Assembly (NCBI GenBank): GCA_945787555.1
Contig: CALZJG010000115.1
Span: 1-33,456 of the forward strand
Reading direction: 5' to 3'
From: an uncultured Chromatiaceae bacterium
GTDB lineage: Bacteria > Pseudomonadota > Gammaproteobacteria > DRLM01
DNA length: 33,456 nt
Position 1 is the first letter of the stretch. Each line of letters begins with the position of its first letter. A program made the translations under genes and the position numbers. The notes beneath the pieces were generated by a model. It saw only the letters and a program-made list of their open reading frames with translations, had not been told where the DNA came from and ran no database searches. Shown piece after piece: positions 17,267 through 25,074 of the stretch.

Positions 17267-17301
17267 CGTTCAATTATTGAACGCGCGTATTTAAACGGCA
17301 A
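17267..17301 (-). promoter_or_regulatory. marR promoter with overlapping palindromic operator candidate
   Basis: Reading leftward, TTGCCG (17301-17296) is separated by exactly 17 bases from AATAAT (17278-17273), a good sigma-70 match. The -10 box is the centre of a perfect palindrome, cgttcaattattgaacg (17267-17283), with 8-base arms and one central base. A symmetric site on the -10 of a MarR-type gene is the classic arrangement for autorepression. Binding is inferred, not shown. Confidence 0.6.
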
Positions 17302-17352
17302 TAGCAATAGGAGTCAATAGCTTTTTGATGATCGCAAGACTTGCCCGCTCGC

Positions 17353-17371
17353 CCCTCCGTTCAAGGGAGGG
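17353..17371 (-). other. Small hairpin downstream of rfbD
   Basis: A 6-base inverted repeat (ccctcc/ggaggg, 7-base loop) lies about 45 bases past the rfbD stop and before the marR promoter. It could help end the rhamnose transcript, but there is no T-run after it. It also resembles the C-rich/G-rich dispersed palindromes seen elsewhere in the window. Confidence 0.3.
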
Positions 17372-17412
17372 TGGGAGACGCTGCGACTAAGGCGACGAAA
17401 ACTAGCGCCTAA

Positions 17413-18312
17413 TCATTTCAGTGCATTTTGGTGGGTTACGTTGTGAATGACTTCTTTGAGCGCATCGCGCCATGGCTTCGGCGCGATGCCGAAGGTGGCC
17501 CGAATCTTCGCACAATCCAGCACGGAATTGGCGGGCCGTCTGGCGGGGGTGGGATACTCCGCCCTGGTGATGGGGCGCACCGGCACTCTTCGCCCGCCAG
17601 AGGCTGCCGCCGCGGCAATTATGGCCTCGGCGAAACCCTGCCAAGTGGTGGGTCCATCGCCGCAATAGTGATACGTGCCCCACTCCAGCGCTTGGTCATC
17701 GGTGTAGAAGTTGATAATGGTCAAGATCGCTTCGGCGATATCGCCCGCCGCCGTGGGACAACCCCATTGGTCGGCGACCACACGCAGCTCATCGCGCTCC
17801 TGCGCCGACCGCAGCATGGTCTTGACGAAGTTGTGACCATGCGCGCCATAAACCCAGGCCGTCCTGAGAACGATATGCCGTGCCAATACGTCGCGCACCG
17901 CGCGCTCGCCGGCCTCCTTGCTGGCGCCGTAGACACTGACGGGACAAACGGGATCGTCCTCTGTGTATGCGCCCTTTTTGGTGCCGTCGAACACGTAGTC
18001 GGTGGAGATGTGCATGAGCGGAATGTCCGCCTCCGCACAGGCCTGGGCAAGATTCGCCGGCCCATCCCGATTCACCGCATAGGCGATTTCGGGCTCGGAC
18101 TCCGCCTTGTCTACCGCGGTGTAGGCGGCGGCGTTGACCACGACGTGATAAGCGCCATTGCGCACGGCCGCAGAGACAGCACTCGGGTTGGTGATATCCA
18201 GCTGCGCACGCTCCATACCGACGGCGGTCACACCGTAACGCTCGGCGCGGCGTAGTAATTCCCAGCCAACTTGGCCGTTGGCGCCGGTAACAAGAATTTT
18301 TGCTTGCGACAT
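17413..18312 (-). CDS. rfbD: dTDP-4-dehydrorhamnose reductase
   Basis: RfbD makes dTDP-L-rhamnose by NAD(P)H-dependent reduction of dTDP-4-keto-L-rhamnose, the last step of the pathway. The 299-residue protein has the Rossmann motif TGANGQVG at 9-16, NAAAYTAVDKAE at 60-71, the catalytic Thr104-Asp105 in STDYVFDG, and Tyr128 and Lys132 in VYGASKEAGE. RTAWVYG and a C-terminal RPANSVLDC segment are typical. It is the last gene of the rhamnose set and is separated from rfbC by a 426-base repeat-filled gap, so it may be transcribed by read-through. Confidence 0.97.
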   Translation of the reverse strand: MSQAKILVTGANGQVGWELLRRAERYGVTAVGMERAQLDITNPSAVSAAVRNGAYHVVVNAAAYTAVDKAESEPEIAYAVNRDGPANLAQACAEADIPLMHISTDYVFDGTKKGAYTEDDPVCPVSVYGASKEAGERAVRDVLARHIVLRTAWVYGAHGHNFVKTMLRSAQERDELRVVADQWGCPTAAGDIAEAILTIINFYTDDQALEWGTYHYCGDGPTTWQGFAEAIIAAAAASGGRRVPVRPITRAEYPTPARRPANSVLDCAKIRATFGIAPKPWRDALKEVIHNVTHQNALK

Positions 18313-18738
18313 GCAGGTGGTCTCCCAATGTACTATTCACGGCCTGATGCGTTCTCGTATGTCGGGGTGCGCATGAGCGCTCCCTGACGCGCTGATGTCC
18401 CTGTCGTCAGGTAACCGCTGGCCAAAACCTGGCCTATGACCCCTCATCCTGACCTGCGAGCTTCCATCCTGCCATTTCGACCACCGGCAGAAATCTTGAC
18501 GCTGGGGAGCATCGCGAATGGGCAGGCGTAATGCTGCACCCGGGCATCGGATTTCTCCTTTCAGTCGAAATGACAACATTGATGCGATGTACCCTGACAA
18601 TACCTCGGCGAGCGCGGCTCCTCTCCGCTGTCCATTCGACCGCAGGATCGTAGCTCAGGTTGGCGCGTGAGCGCTCCCTGACGCGCTGATGTCTCTTTCG
18701 TCAGGGGGGGACGCTGGCACGGCAAACTGACCTAGGTA
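18313..18738. repeat. Repeat-rich intergenic region between rfbC and rfbD
   Basis: No gene is supported in these 426 bases. Two repeat families occupy much of it. First, a 41-base unit is present twice in the same orientation, at 18371-18411 and 18665-18705, with 38 of 41 positions identical by hand alignment; its core is gagcgctccctgacgcgctg. Second, a 100-base palindromic element occupies 18473-18572 (listed separately). The 87-codon frame at 18337-18600 runs through both and is not a credible gene. Confidence 0.75.
18473..18572. repeat. Palindromic miniature element with nested inverted repeats
   Basis: The ends are catttcgac (18473-18481) and gtcgaaatg (18564-18572), perfect 9-base inverted repeats. 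Inside is a second pair, agaaatc (18489-18495) and gatttct (18550-18556). The order and wording resemble the dispersed catttcgac..gtcgaaatg palindromes seen between genes in many bacteria. It is too short to encode a protein. Confidence 0.6.
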
Positions 18739-19299
18739 CTATTTCTCATACTTCGGCAGTCGATCAGCAGCAATATCGGCAAGACGAATACCGGCGGCGT
18801 CTTTGGCGGATAACTGTGGCTCATCGATGGGCCAGTCTATACCGATGCCGGGATCATTCCAGAGGATGCTCATCTCAGACTGCGGCGCATAATAGTCCGT
18901 GCATTTATAAACGAACAGCGCGATCTCACTGGTCACCACGAAACCATGGGCAAATCCAGGTGGCACGTAGAATTGGCGGTAATTCTCGGCCGATAACTCC
19001 ACGCCCACCCATTTTCCGAAGGTCGGCGAGCCGACGCGGATGTCCACCGCCACATCGAACACTGCCCCCTGCAACACTTGCACGAGCTTGCCTTGTGGGT
19101 GGGGATTTTGCGCATGCAAGCCGCGCAAGATCCCGCGCCGGGAAAAAGACAAATTGTCTTGCACGAGAGGTTCTGTGATACCCGCTTCGGCATAACGTTG
19201 TGCCTGATAGGTTTCCATGAAATAACCCCGTTCATCACCAAACACTTTGGGCTCGATGATGACGACGCCGGGCAGCGCCGTTGCAATGATTTTCATCAT
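18739..19299 (-). CDS. rfbC: dTDP-4-dehydrorhamnose 3,5-epimerase
   Basis: RfbC epimerises dTDP-4-keto-6-deoxy-D-glucose at C3 and C5 to the L-rhamno form. The 186-residue cupin-fold protein has FGDERGYFMETY at 20-31, the catalytic His62 in ILRGLHAQNPHPQGK, Lys71, Asp86 in FDVAVDIRVGSPTFG, YVPPGFAHGF at 111-120, and YKCTDYYAP near 131-139, which holds the active-site Tyr. Length is normal. Two ATG codons begin the frame (19299 and 19296). It lies 3 bases after the rfbA stop, so the two genes are cotranscribed. Confidence 0.97.
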   Translation of the reverse strand: MMKIIATALPGVVIIEPKVFGDERGYFMETYQAQRYAEAGITEPLVQDNLSFSRRGILRGLHAQNPHPQGKLVQVLQGAVFDVAVDIRVGSPTFGKWVGVELSAENYRQFYVPPGFAHGFVVTSEIALFVYKCTDYYAPQSEMSILWNDPGIGIDWPIDEPQLSAKDAAGIRLADIAADRLPKYEK

Positions 19300-19302
19300 T
19301 AC

Positions 19303-20220
19303 TCAACCTTCACGTTGCAAGATGTCGAGCAAATACTGGCCATAGCCATTATTGGCGAGCGGCTCGGCCATGCTACGCAATTGCGCGGCGTCGATGTATC
19401 CCAAGCGCCAGGCGATCTCCTCCGGGCAAGCGATTTTCAAACCTTGACGAGATTCGACGGTTTCAATGTACTGCGCCGCCTGCAAGAGGGATTCATGTGT
19501 GCCGGTATCCAACCACGCCGTGCCTCGACCCAACATTTCCACGGTGAGATCACCGCGCGCGAGATAAGCCCGATTGACATCCGTGATCTCCAACTCACCA
19601 CGCGGTGAAGGCTTGAGATTACGGGCGATGTTCACCACATCGTTATCGTAAAAATAAAGGCCGGTGACGGCGTAGTTGGAACGCGGCGCTTTGGGTTTTT
19701 CCTCGATATCGATAGCCTTGCCGGATTTGTCGAAGGTCACCACGCCGTAGCGCTCAGGATCACGCACGTAATAGCCGAAGATGGTCGCGCCCTGTTGCCG
19801 CTGCGCCGCTTGCTGCAGATTCTTCGCCAAACCGTGGCCGTAGAAAAGATTGTCGCCCAACACCAATGACACACTGTCGCGACCGATGAATTCGTCCCCG
19901 ATCACGAAGGCCTGCGCCAAGCCCTCCGGGCGCGGCTGTTCGGCATAAGTCAAATTGAGGCCCCACTGTGCCCCGTCGCCCAACAGGCGCTCGAACAGCG
20001 GGAGGTCATGGGGCGTTGAGATAATCAAGATATCCCTGATGCCCGCCAGCATCAGGGTGCACAGCGGATAATAGACCATGGGCTTGTCGTAGACCGGCAG
20101 CAACTGCTTGCTGATCGAACGGGTGATAGGATAAAGGCGCGTGCCGCTACCGCCGGCAAGGATGATGCCCTTGCGGGAATGAGTGTTAGGGTTGAGAGTT
20201 GAGGGTTGAGGGGTTGTCAT
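19303..20220 (-). CDS. rfbA: Glucose-1-phosphate thymidylyltransferase
   Basis: RfbA makes dTDP-glucose from glucose-1-phosphate and dTTP, the first step to dTDP-rhamnose. The 305-residue protein has the nucleotidyltransferase signature [11 protein letters not shown] at 23-33, [16 protein letters not shown] at 38-53, LGDNLFYGH and [14 protein letters not shown] in the middle, and [20 protein letters not shown]. The first 16 residues ([13 protein letters not shown]) precede the usual start of the fold and may be partly untranslated, but ATG 20220 is the only good ATG before the nucleotide-binding loop. It follows rfbB after a 327-base repeat region. Confidence 0.97.
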   Translation of the reverse strand: MTTPQPSTLNPNTHSRKGIILAGGSGTRLYPITRSISKQLLPVYDKPMVYYPLCTLMLAGIRDILIISTPHDLPLFERLLGDGAQWGLNLTYAEQPRPEGLAQAFVIGDEFIGRDSVSLVLGDNLFYGHGLAKNLQQAAQRQQGATIFGYYVRDPERYGVVTFDKSGKAIDIEEKPKAPRSNYAVTGLYFYDNDVVNIARNLKPSPRGELEITDVNRAYLARGDLTVEMLGRGTAWLDTGTHESLLQAAQYIETVESRQGLKIACPEEIAWRLGYIDAAQLRSMAEPLANNGYGQYLLDILQREG

Positions 20221-20547
20221 TGCATCATAAACTCTTTAGCTATGTAGACTTGATGAGTACCTGCTTAGCGTATCGCTTTCCATCGTAAGCAAGGGTGCCG
20301 AAACGCACACTTTTTTGAGCCGGGCAGCACCTCATGCTCCCACACCCCTGCCCTCTCCCGCCTGCGGGAGAGGGAGACAAGAGCCCTCGATCTCCGGTTA
20401 TGACAGTTTCCATCTCTCTGCTCCCCTTCCACCCCACAACTCGTTATAGACAGCATGTTGAAAAACGCTTTCTCCCCTCTCCCTCTGGGAGCTCGGTGGC
20501 CGGCGTGGGTAGCGGGCTGGGGTGAGGGTGAGTGTATAGATGATTTT
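20221..20547. repeat. Intergenic region with C-rich/G-rich palindromic repeat
   Basis: No gene is supported. A perfect hairpin with 10-base arms (ccctctcccg, loop cctg, cgggagaggg) is at 20351-20374. The same 24 bases recur at 21816-21839. A related imperfect copy (ctctcccctctccctctggg) lies near 20468-20490 on the same strand. Several overlapping short frames run through the repeats and are artefacts of composition. Confidence 0.75.
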
Positions 20548-21630
20548 TCAAGGTTCATCTTCGCACTCCCCGCCCGCTGCCGTCAGGCCCAAGCGCTCGC
20601 CGCGGTAACTGCCGTCCTGCACCCGCTGCCACCAGCTGCGGTTATCCAGGTACCACTGCACGGTCTTGCGCAGGCCCGATTCGAAGGTCTCCTGGGGACG
20701 CCAACCCAGTTCCCGCTCGATCTTGCTCGCATCGATCGCGTAGCGCTGGTCGTGCCCGGGACGGTCGGCGACAAAGGTAATCAGTGAGGCGTGGGGCGTA
20801 TAATGCGAATCGGGTACCAATTCGTCGAGCAACGTGCATATCGTCTGTACGACCTCCAGATTGGTGCGCTCGTTGTGACCGCCGATGTTGTAGGTCTCAC
20901 CGAGTCGCCCCTGCTCCAACACCAAGCGCAAGGCGCGAGCGTGATCTTCCACATAGAGCCAATCACGGATATTGTCGCCCTTGCCGTAAATCGGCAGCGT
21001 TTCGCCGTGCAGCGCCTTGATGATGACCAGGGGAATGAGCTTTTCAGGGAAATGATAGGGCCCGTAGTTGTTGGAGCAATTGGTGGTGACCACCGGCAGG
21101 CCATAAGTGTGGTGCCAAGCGCGCACCAAATGGTCCGACGAGGCTTTGCTCGCCGAGTAGGGTGAGTTAGGTTGATATGGCGTTTCTTCATTGAAGAACC
21201 CTTCGGCGCCCAAGGAACCGTAGACTTCATCAGTGGAAATGTGATGAACCCGAAAGCGCATTCTGGCCTCACCCTGCAAACTTTGCCAGTAGTCGCGTGT
21301 CGCTTCCAACAAAGTATAGGTGCCGACGATATTGGTTTGAATGAACTCCGTCGGCCCGTCTATGGAACGGTCCACATGAGATTCGGCGGCCAGGTGCATC
21401 ACGGCATCGGGTTGATAACGTGCGAACAAAGCACGCACCGCCGACGCGTCACAGATATCCACGCGCTCGAAATGATAGCGCGGGTTATCGGCGACGCACG
21501 CCAGGGACTCTAGATTGCCGGCATAGGTGAGCTTGTCCACATTGATGACCGTGGCATCGCTCTCATCGATCATTTGTCGAACGACGGCAGAACCGATGAA
21601 GCCGGCGCCGCCAGTTACGATGATCTTCAA
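20548..21630 (-). CDS. rfbB: dTDP-glucose 4,6-dehydratase
   Basis: RfbB converts dTDP-glucose to dTDP-4-keto-6-deoxyglucose using bound NAD. The 360-residue protein has TGGAGFIGS at 6-14, the catalytic Thr133-Asp134-Glu135 in ISTDEVYG, and Tyr158 and Lys162 in [22 protein letters not shown] at 81-90 and [15 protein letters not shown] are also diagnostic. Length is usual for the family. It is separated from manC by 320 bases that hold palindromic repeats, and it leads the set rfbB-rfbA-rfbC-rfbD. Confidence 0.97.
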   Translation of the reverse strand: MKIIVTGGAGFIGSAVVRQMIDESDATVINVDKLTYAGNLESLACVADNPRYHFERVDICDASAVRALFARYQPDAVMHLAAESHVDRSIDGPTEFIQTNIVGTYTLLEATRDYWQSLQGEARMRFRVHHISTDEVYGSLGAEGFFNEETPYQPNSPYSASKASSDHLVRAWHHTYGLPVVTTNCSNNYGPYHFPEKLIPLVIIKALHGETLPIYGKGDNIRDWLYVEDHARALRLVLEQGRLGETYNIGGHNERTNLEVVQTICTLLDELVPDSHYTPHASLITFVADRPGHDQRYAIDASKIERELGWRPQETFESGLRKTVQWYLDNRSWWQRVQDGSYRGERLGLTAAGGECEDEP

Positions 21631-21950
21631 CTAAACCTCCGAAACAGCATATTGTTGGCCAAAATTACTGGGACCCATAGCAAACGATCAACCCGCTCTC
21701 CCGCAAGCGCGGGAGAGCACAGCAAGTGGGGCGGAGCCGTGGCCCGAAGCATCGGGAATGAGAAAGAAACGATACTCCTCTAACAGGATAGACTCTTTCG
21801 AGGCCCTCACCCCATCCCTCTCCCGCCTGCGGGAGAGGGGGTGTTGGAGAAGGGTGAATGACTTGCCCTCAGCTCATCAGCTCCGCCTCCCTCGCGGCGC
21901 TCTCTCCACCTGCGGGAGAGGGAGTGAGGACGAAGATACCCCGCTCTCGG
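21631..21950. repeat. Intergenic region with three palindromic repeat copies
   Basis: No gene is supported between manC and rfbB. Three hairpins of one family are present. One has gctctcccgc/gcgggagagc arms with an aagc loop at 21695-21718. One at 21816-21839 is identical to the copy at 20351-20374. The third is an imperfect copy near 21899-21922 (ctctccacctgcgggagag). They may act as mRNA stems or mobile palindromes. Confidence 0.75.
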
Positions 21951-23420
21951 CTATTGCTTGCGCCCGTACACGTCCTCATACCGCACGATGTCATCCTCAC
22001 CCAGATAACCACCGGATTGCACCTCGATGAGTTCCAGCGGCAATGTGCCGGGGTTTTCCAAACGATGCTTCACACCGATAGGAATATAAGTGGACTGATT
22101 CTCGGTAAGCAGAAACACTTCTTCGCCGCGCGTCACCCGCGCCGTACCGCGCACCACGATCCAATGTTCGGCCCGATGATGATGCATTTGCAGTGACAGC
22201 GCCGCATTGGGTTTGACGGTAATGCGCTTGACCTGAAAACGGTCGCCGGCATCAATACCTTCGTAATTTCCCCAAGGCCGATAAACACGCCGATGACTGA
22301 GTCGCTCGTTACGCTGCTCCGCCTTGAGGCGCTCGACGATCTTTTTGACGTCTTGCGCTTGATCCTTATGCGCCACCATCACAGCATCGGCGGTTTCGAT
22401 GACGATCATGTCTTCCAATCCTACGCCCGCCACCAGGCGATGTTCAGCGACGAGCAAGCTATTGCGGGTCCCATGCGTATAGACATCGCCCTTGGCGACG
22501 TTACCATCGGCATCGGCCTCGCCCACTTCCCAGATAGCGGGCCAGGCGCCTACATCCGACCAGCCGACATCCAAGGGCACGACGACGGATTGCAGGCCGG
22601 CATCGCCCTGCTCGCCCGTCACCTTTTCCATGACCGCATAGTCGATGGAATCGCTCGCGCAGCTCTTGAAGGCACCGGCATCGACGCGGAAGAAATCGCT
22701 ATCGGCATGACCTTGCGCCATGGCACGTTGACAGGCCTCGGCGATATCCGGACGGAAGTGGCCTATCGCCTTGTTCCATACCGAGGCGCGCATCATGAAC
22801 ATGCCACTGTTCCATAAATACTGACCTGAAGCGACATAGCGGCGAGCGGTGTCGCCATCCGGTTTTTCGACGAAGGCATCGATGAGGTAAGGCGATGGAT
22901 CGCTAACGACACCTTCCACCGCGGCGCCGAGGTGGATGTAGCCAAAACCGGTTTCGGCCCTTGTGGGTACGATACCGAAAGTCACCAAGCGCCCGCTCTC
23001 CGCCAAGCCAGCGCCCACCCGAACCGCGGCGTGAAATGCGTCGGCATCGGCGATCACATGATCGGCCGGCATCACCAGTAAGACGGGATCGCTTCCCGGT
23101 TGTGCGGCGGCCAAGGCAGCCAACGTCAGCGCCGGGGCGGTGTTGCGTCCGATCGGCTCCAAGATGATCGTGGCCGGCGTATGGGAAATTTCCCGGGCTT
23201 GCTCCGCCACCAAGAAACGGTGTTCTTCATTGCAGACCACCACGGCAGGCAAAGAGGACTCACTCATTCCTTCCAAGCGCAACAGCGTTTCCTGCAACAG
23301 GGATTTTTCGCCCGTCAGCGCCAACAATTGCTTGGGATAATGTTCGCGCGACAGTGGCCACAGGCGCGTGCCCGACCCACCTGAGAGTACTACTGGTAGT
23401 ATTTCCATAGAGTCAACCAT
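21951..23420 (-). CDS. manC: Mannose-1-phosphate guanylyltransferase / mannose-6-phosphate isomerase
   Basis: This 489-residue bifunctional enzyme makes GDP-mannose, the precursor for Gmd and for mannosyl residues. The N-terminal nucleotidyltransferase domain has the signature GGSGTRLWPLSRE at 14-26, EPIGRNTAPA at 88-97, MPADHVI at 117-123, and FVEKPD at 183-188. The C-terminal type II PMI cupin domain starts near 375 (RPWGNYE), with the metal-site segment QMHHHRAEHW at 411-420. ATG 23420 or ATG 23408 may start it; the fold begins at the second. An extended -10 promoter candidate lies about 50 bases upstream. No phosphomannomutase gene is in the window. Confidence 0.96.
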   Translation of the reverse strand: MVDSMEILPVVLSGGSGTRLWPLSREHYPKQLLALTGEKSLLQETLLRLEGMSESSLPAVVVCNEEHRFLVAEQAREISHTPATIILEPIGRNTAPALTLAALAAAQPGSDPVLLVMPADHVIADADAFHAAVRVGAGLAESGRLVTFGIVPTRAETGFGYIHLGAAVEGVVSDPSPYLIDAFVEKPDGDTARRYVASGQYLWNSGMFMMRASVWNKAIGHFRPDIAEACQRAMAQGHADSDFFRVDAGAFKSCASDSIDYAVMEKVTGEQGDAGLQSVVVPLDVGWSDVGAWPAIWEVGEADADGNVAKGDVYTHGTRNSLLVAEHRLVAGVGLEDMIVIETADAVMVAHKDQAQDVKKIVERLKAEQRNERLSHRRVYRPWGNYEGIDAGDRFQVKRITVKPNAALSLQMHHHRAEHWIVVRGTARVTRGEEVFLLTENQSTYIPIGVKHRLENPGTLPLELIEVQSGGYLGEDDIVRYEDVYGRKQ

Positions 23421-23470
23421 CGTTCTAGATCAAGCCCCGCAGCCCGGTCATTCCGGCTGCAAAGCGGGTA

Positions 23471-23479
23471 ATGATAGCA
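23471..23479 (-). promoter_or_regulatory. Extended -10 promoter candidate for manC
   Basis: Reading leftward, TGCTATCAT (23479-23471) fits an extended -10 element (TGnTATAAT with one mismatch). GTTGAT or TTGATG lies 14-15 bases further upstream as a poorly spaced -35. Transcription would start about 45 bases before the manC ATG. The leader contains a small GC-rich hairpin (gcagcc..ggctgc). This is pattern recognition only. Confidence 0.4.
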
Positions 23480-23674
23480 GCCTAAGCGGGCATCAACACG
23501 GTTGATTGGCGATAAAGGCAGAAGAAAACACCGTTGGATGGGTCTCGAAAACAACCCCAGGCATGCTCGTTTGACGTTGAGGGGAGGCAGTGCGCTGCGA
23601 GCAGCGCGAGTTGCCGACCTGACCGCCAAGCAAGTGCGCACTAAAACAGCGCTAAATAGCGGCTTATGCGGCAA

Positions 23675-23751
23675 CCTGACCTACGATAATCCTCGTGCTG
23701 TCTATCCAAAGAAAGAATTGTAGGTCAGGGTATGCGTAAGCGTTCCCTGAC
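23675..23751. repeat. Inverted repeat pair and hairpin related to the 18.4/18.7-kb repeat
   Basis: cctgacctac (23675-23684) and gtaggtcagg (23720-23729) form perfect 10-base inverted repeats. The right arm also pairs with ccctgac (23745-23751) to make a gtcaggg/ccctgac hairpin with a 14-base loop. Its loop and right side (gcgtaagcgttccctgac) resemble the gcgtgagcgctccctgac core of the 41-base repeats at 18371 and 18665, pointing to one dispersed family. Confidence 0.55.
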
Positions 23752-23882
23752 ATCCTGCCTGCCAATCCTAGGCAGAACACCACTTCGGATTTGGCATTCC
23801 TATGTGCACCCGCATCCACACGGATCCGCCCTCCTCGCTACGCTCTCCCCACCAACGGGGGAGTGAGAAACAACAGCGATGC

Positions 23883-23913
23883 AAAAAAAAAGCGGGCGCT
23901 GTGCAGCGCCCGC
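23883..23913 (-). terminator. Intrinsic terminator after comEA
   Basis: Reading leftward, a perfect 10-base GC-rich inverted repeat (gcgggcgctg/cagcgcccgc, 23892-23913) is followed directly by nine T residues (23891-23883). It sits about 33 bases beyond the comEA stop and closes transcription of the core block before the O-antigen genes. Confidence 0.92.
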
Positions 23914-23945
23914 CATAAGTTAACAACTAGGCTCAGGGCCGTGGT

Positions 23946-24212
23946 CTATTTTTTGGTTCCCACCATCATTTCCTGACGGTTCTCCTCCAGCAATTTCTGA
24001 CCGATGCCCTTCACATTGACCAGTTCGTCTACCGATCCGAACGGGCCGTTTAGTTCACGGTACTCAATGATCGCCGCCGCCTTGGAGGGTCCCACCCCCT
24101 TGAGCGTCTTGACCAAGGTATCCGCATCAGCGGTATTGATGTCCACCGCAGCAAATACACCACTGCTGCCCAACAACAAAGACAAACCCAACAACATTCC
24201 TTTGTACTTCAT
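23946..24212 (-). CDS. Secreted ComEA-family helix-hairpin-helix DNA-binding protein
   Basis: This 88-residue protein has a signal peptide (charged KYK, hydrophobic 6-20, cleavage likely after VFA at 21). The mature part is two helix-hairpin-helix motifs: VDINTADADTLVKTLKGVGPSKAAAII and GPFGSVDELVNVKGIGQKLLEEN. This is the minimal ComEA/ComE1-like form found in Gram-negative bacteria, which binds DNA in the periplasm and takes part in DNA uptake where competence exists; here that role is inferred. The ATG at 24212 has a GGGAGA ribosome site. The stop TAG is followed by a strong terminator. A 14-codon leader frame with its own strong ribosome site ends 2 bases before it. Confidence 0.92.
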   Translation of the reverse strand: MKYKGMLLGLSLLLGSSGVFAAVDINTADADTLVKTLKGVGPSKAAAIIEYRELNGPFGSVDELVNVKGIGQKLLEENRQEMMVGTKK

Positions 24213-24214
24213 GA

Positions 24215-24259
24215 TCAGTCTCCCTTTTTCTCGAGGTAATGACTCGGAGAAAACTGCAT
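24215..24259 (-). CDS. Possible 14-codon leader peptide upstream of comEA
   Basis: Reading leftward, ATG 24259 is preceded by GAGAGGGAGATATTC, a strong ribosome site. It encodes MQFSPSHYLEKKGD and stops at TGA 24217-24215, only 2 bases before the comEA ATG; the comEA ribosome site lies inside its last codons. The arrangement would couple translation of the two. There is no homology evidence, and it may be chance or mark the transcript leader only. Confidence 0.35.
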   Translation of the reverse strand: MQFSPSHYLEKKGD

Positions 24260-24350
24260 GAATATCTCCCTCTCTAGCCCATTGCAGGCCGCAGAATAGG
24301 GTAGCAAGTTTGCGAAATCAGGCAAGAAGAAAAAAAGAGTTCAAATATTA

Positions 24351-25070
24351 CTAATTAGTTATTAAATTTATTTCATTCTGTATCGCCTGCAGAGCTGCGA
24401 GGGGATCCGGCGCCTGCGTAATGGGTCGACCGATGACCAAGTAATCCGCGCCGTCACGCACGGCTTGTTGAGGGGTTACGGTGCGTTTTTGATCTTGTGT
24501 CTCAACACCGCCGGGACGTATGCCGGGCGTCACCAGACGAAAATCGTCGCCGCATTGTTGCCGTAAGCGGGCCGCTTCCCGCGCCGAACACACTACGCCA
24601 TCCACGCCCGCGTCTCGCGCCAAAACCGCCAAGCGCACCACGTTGTCCTCGGCGCTGCCGCTCAAGCCCACTTCTCGTAGATCCTGTTCATCCATACTGG
24701 TGAGCACGGTGACGGCGATGAGCAAGGGCCGCTCTGGTGCGCGCCCCAGCGCTGCACGCGCCGCCGTCATCATGCGCCGTCCGCCCAAGGCATGCACATT
24801 GACCATCCACACGCCCAAATCCGCGGCGGCGCCGCAGGCTTGCGCCACGGTATGGGGAATGTCGTGAAACTTGAGATCGAGAAAGACATCGAAACCGCGA
24901 TCCACTAATTGTTCGACCAGCGCGGGACCGGCACGAGTAAATAACTCCTTGCCGACTTTGACGCGGCACAAACTTGGGTCGAGGCGACGCGACAGAGTCA
25001 GTGCTTGCTCGGCGTCGGCGTAATCCAAGGCCACGATGATACGCGGCCCTCTCTGGGCGCTCTCGGCCAT
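24351..25070 (-). CDS. pyrF: Orotidine 5'-phosphate decarboxylase
   Basis: PyrF catalyses the last step of UMP synthesis. The 239-residue TIM-barrel protein has IIVALDYAD at 11-19, KVGKELF at 38-44, the catalytic Asp65-x-Lys67-x-x-Asp70 in [13 protein letters not shown], and the C-terminal phosphate loop [12 protein letters not shown] 25070 is the start: GGAAGGGG precedes it, it lies 4 bases after the lapB stop, and it gives the family length. The frame extends to 25196 but that part is shadow of lapB. The lapA-lapB-pyrF linkage is common in gammaproteobacteria. Confidence 0.97.
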   Translation of the reverse strand: MAESAQRGPRIIVALDYADAEQALTLSRRLDPSLCRVKVGKELFTRAGPALVEQLVDRGFDVFLDLKFHDIPHTVAQACGAAADLGVWMVNVHALGGRRMMTAARAALGRAPERPLLIAVTVLTSMDEQDLREVGLSGSAEDNVVRLAVLARDAGVDGVVCSAREAARLRQQCGDDFRLVTPGIRPGGVETQDQKRTVTPQQAVRDGADYLVIGRPITQAPDPLAALQAIQNEINLITN

Positions 25071-25074
25071 CACT

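Larger units (their letters stand above)
23421..23945. other. Intergenic region between comEA and manC
   Basis: This 525-base boundary joins core and O-antigen genes. Reading from the core side, it holds the comEA terminator and an imperfect C-rich palindrome near 23832-23866 (ctctcccc..cggggga). Next come a pair of inverted repeats with a hairpin at 23675-23751, and the manC promoter candidate. Overlapping frames on both strands at 23390-23723 (94 and 73 codons) have no recognisable product and I do not call them genes. Confidence 0.6.

Noticed and set aside
17428-18255. 275-codon plus-strand frame opposite rfbD
   Set aside because: It lies entirely antisense to a well-supported rfbD and is Gly/Arg-rich without domains.
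18337-18600. 87-codon frame between rfbC and rfbD
   Set aside because: It passes through a palindromic element and one copy of the 41-base repeat.
20351-20374. CRISPR-like repeat
   Set aside because: The 24-base palindromes are scattered singly at irregular distances with no spacers of even length and no cas genes.
23390-23723. Overlapping frames on both strands in the comEA-manC gap
   Set aside because: No ribosome site, no recognisable domain, and the sequence overlaps dispersed repeats and the manC promoter region.
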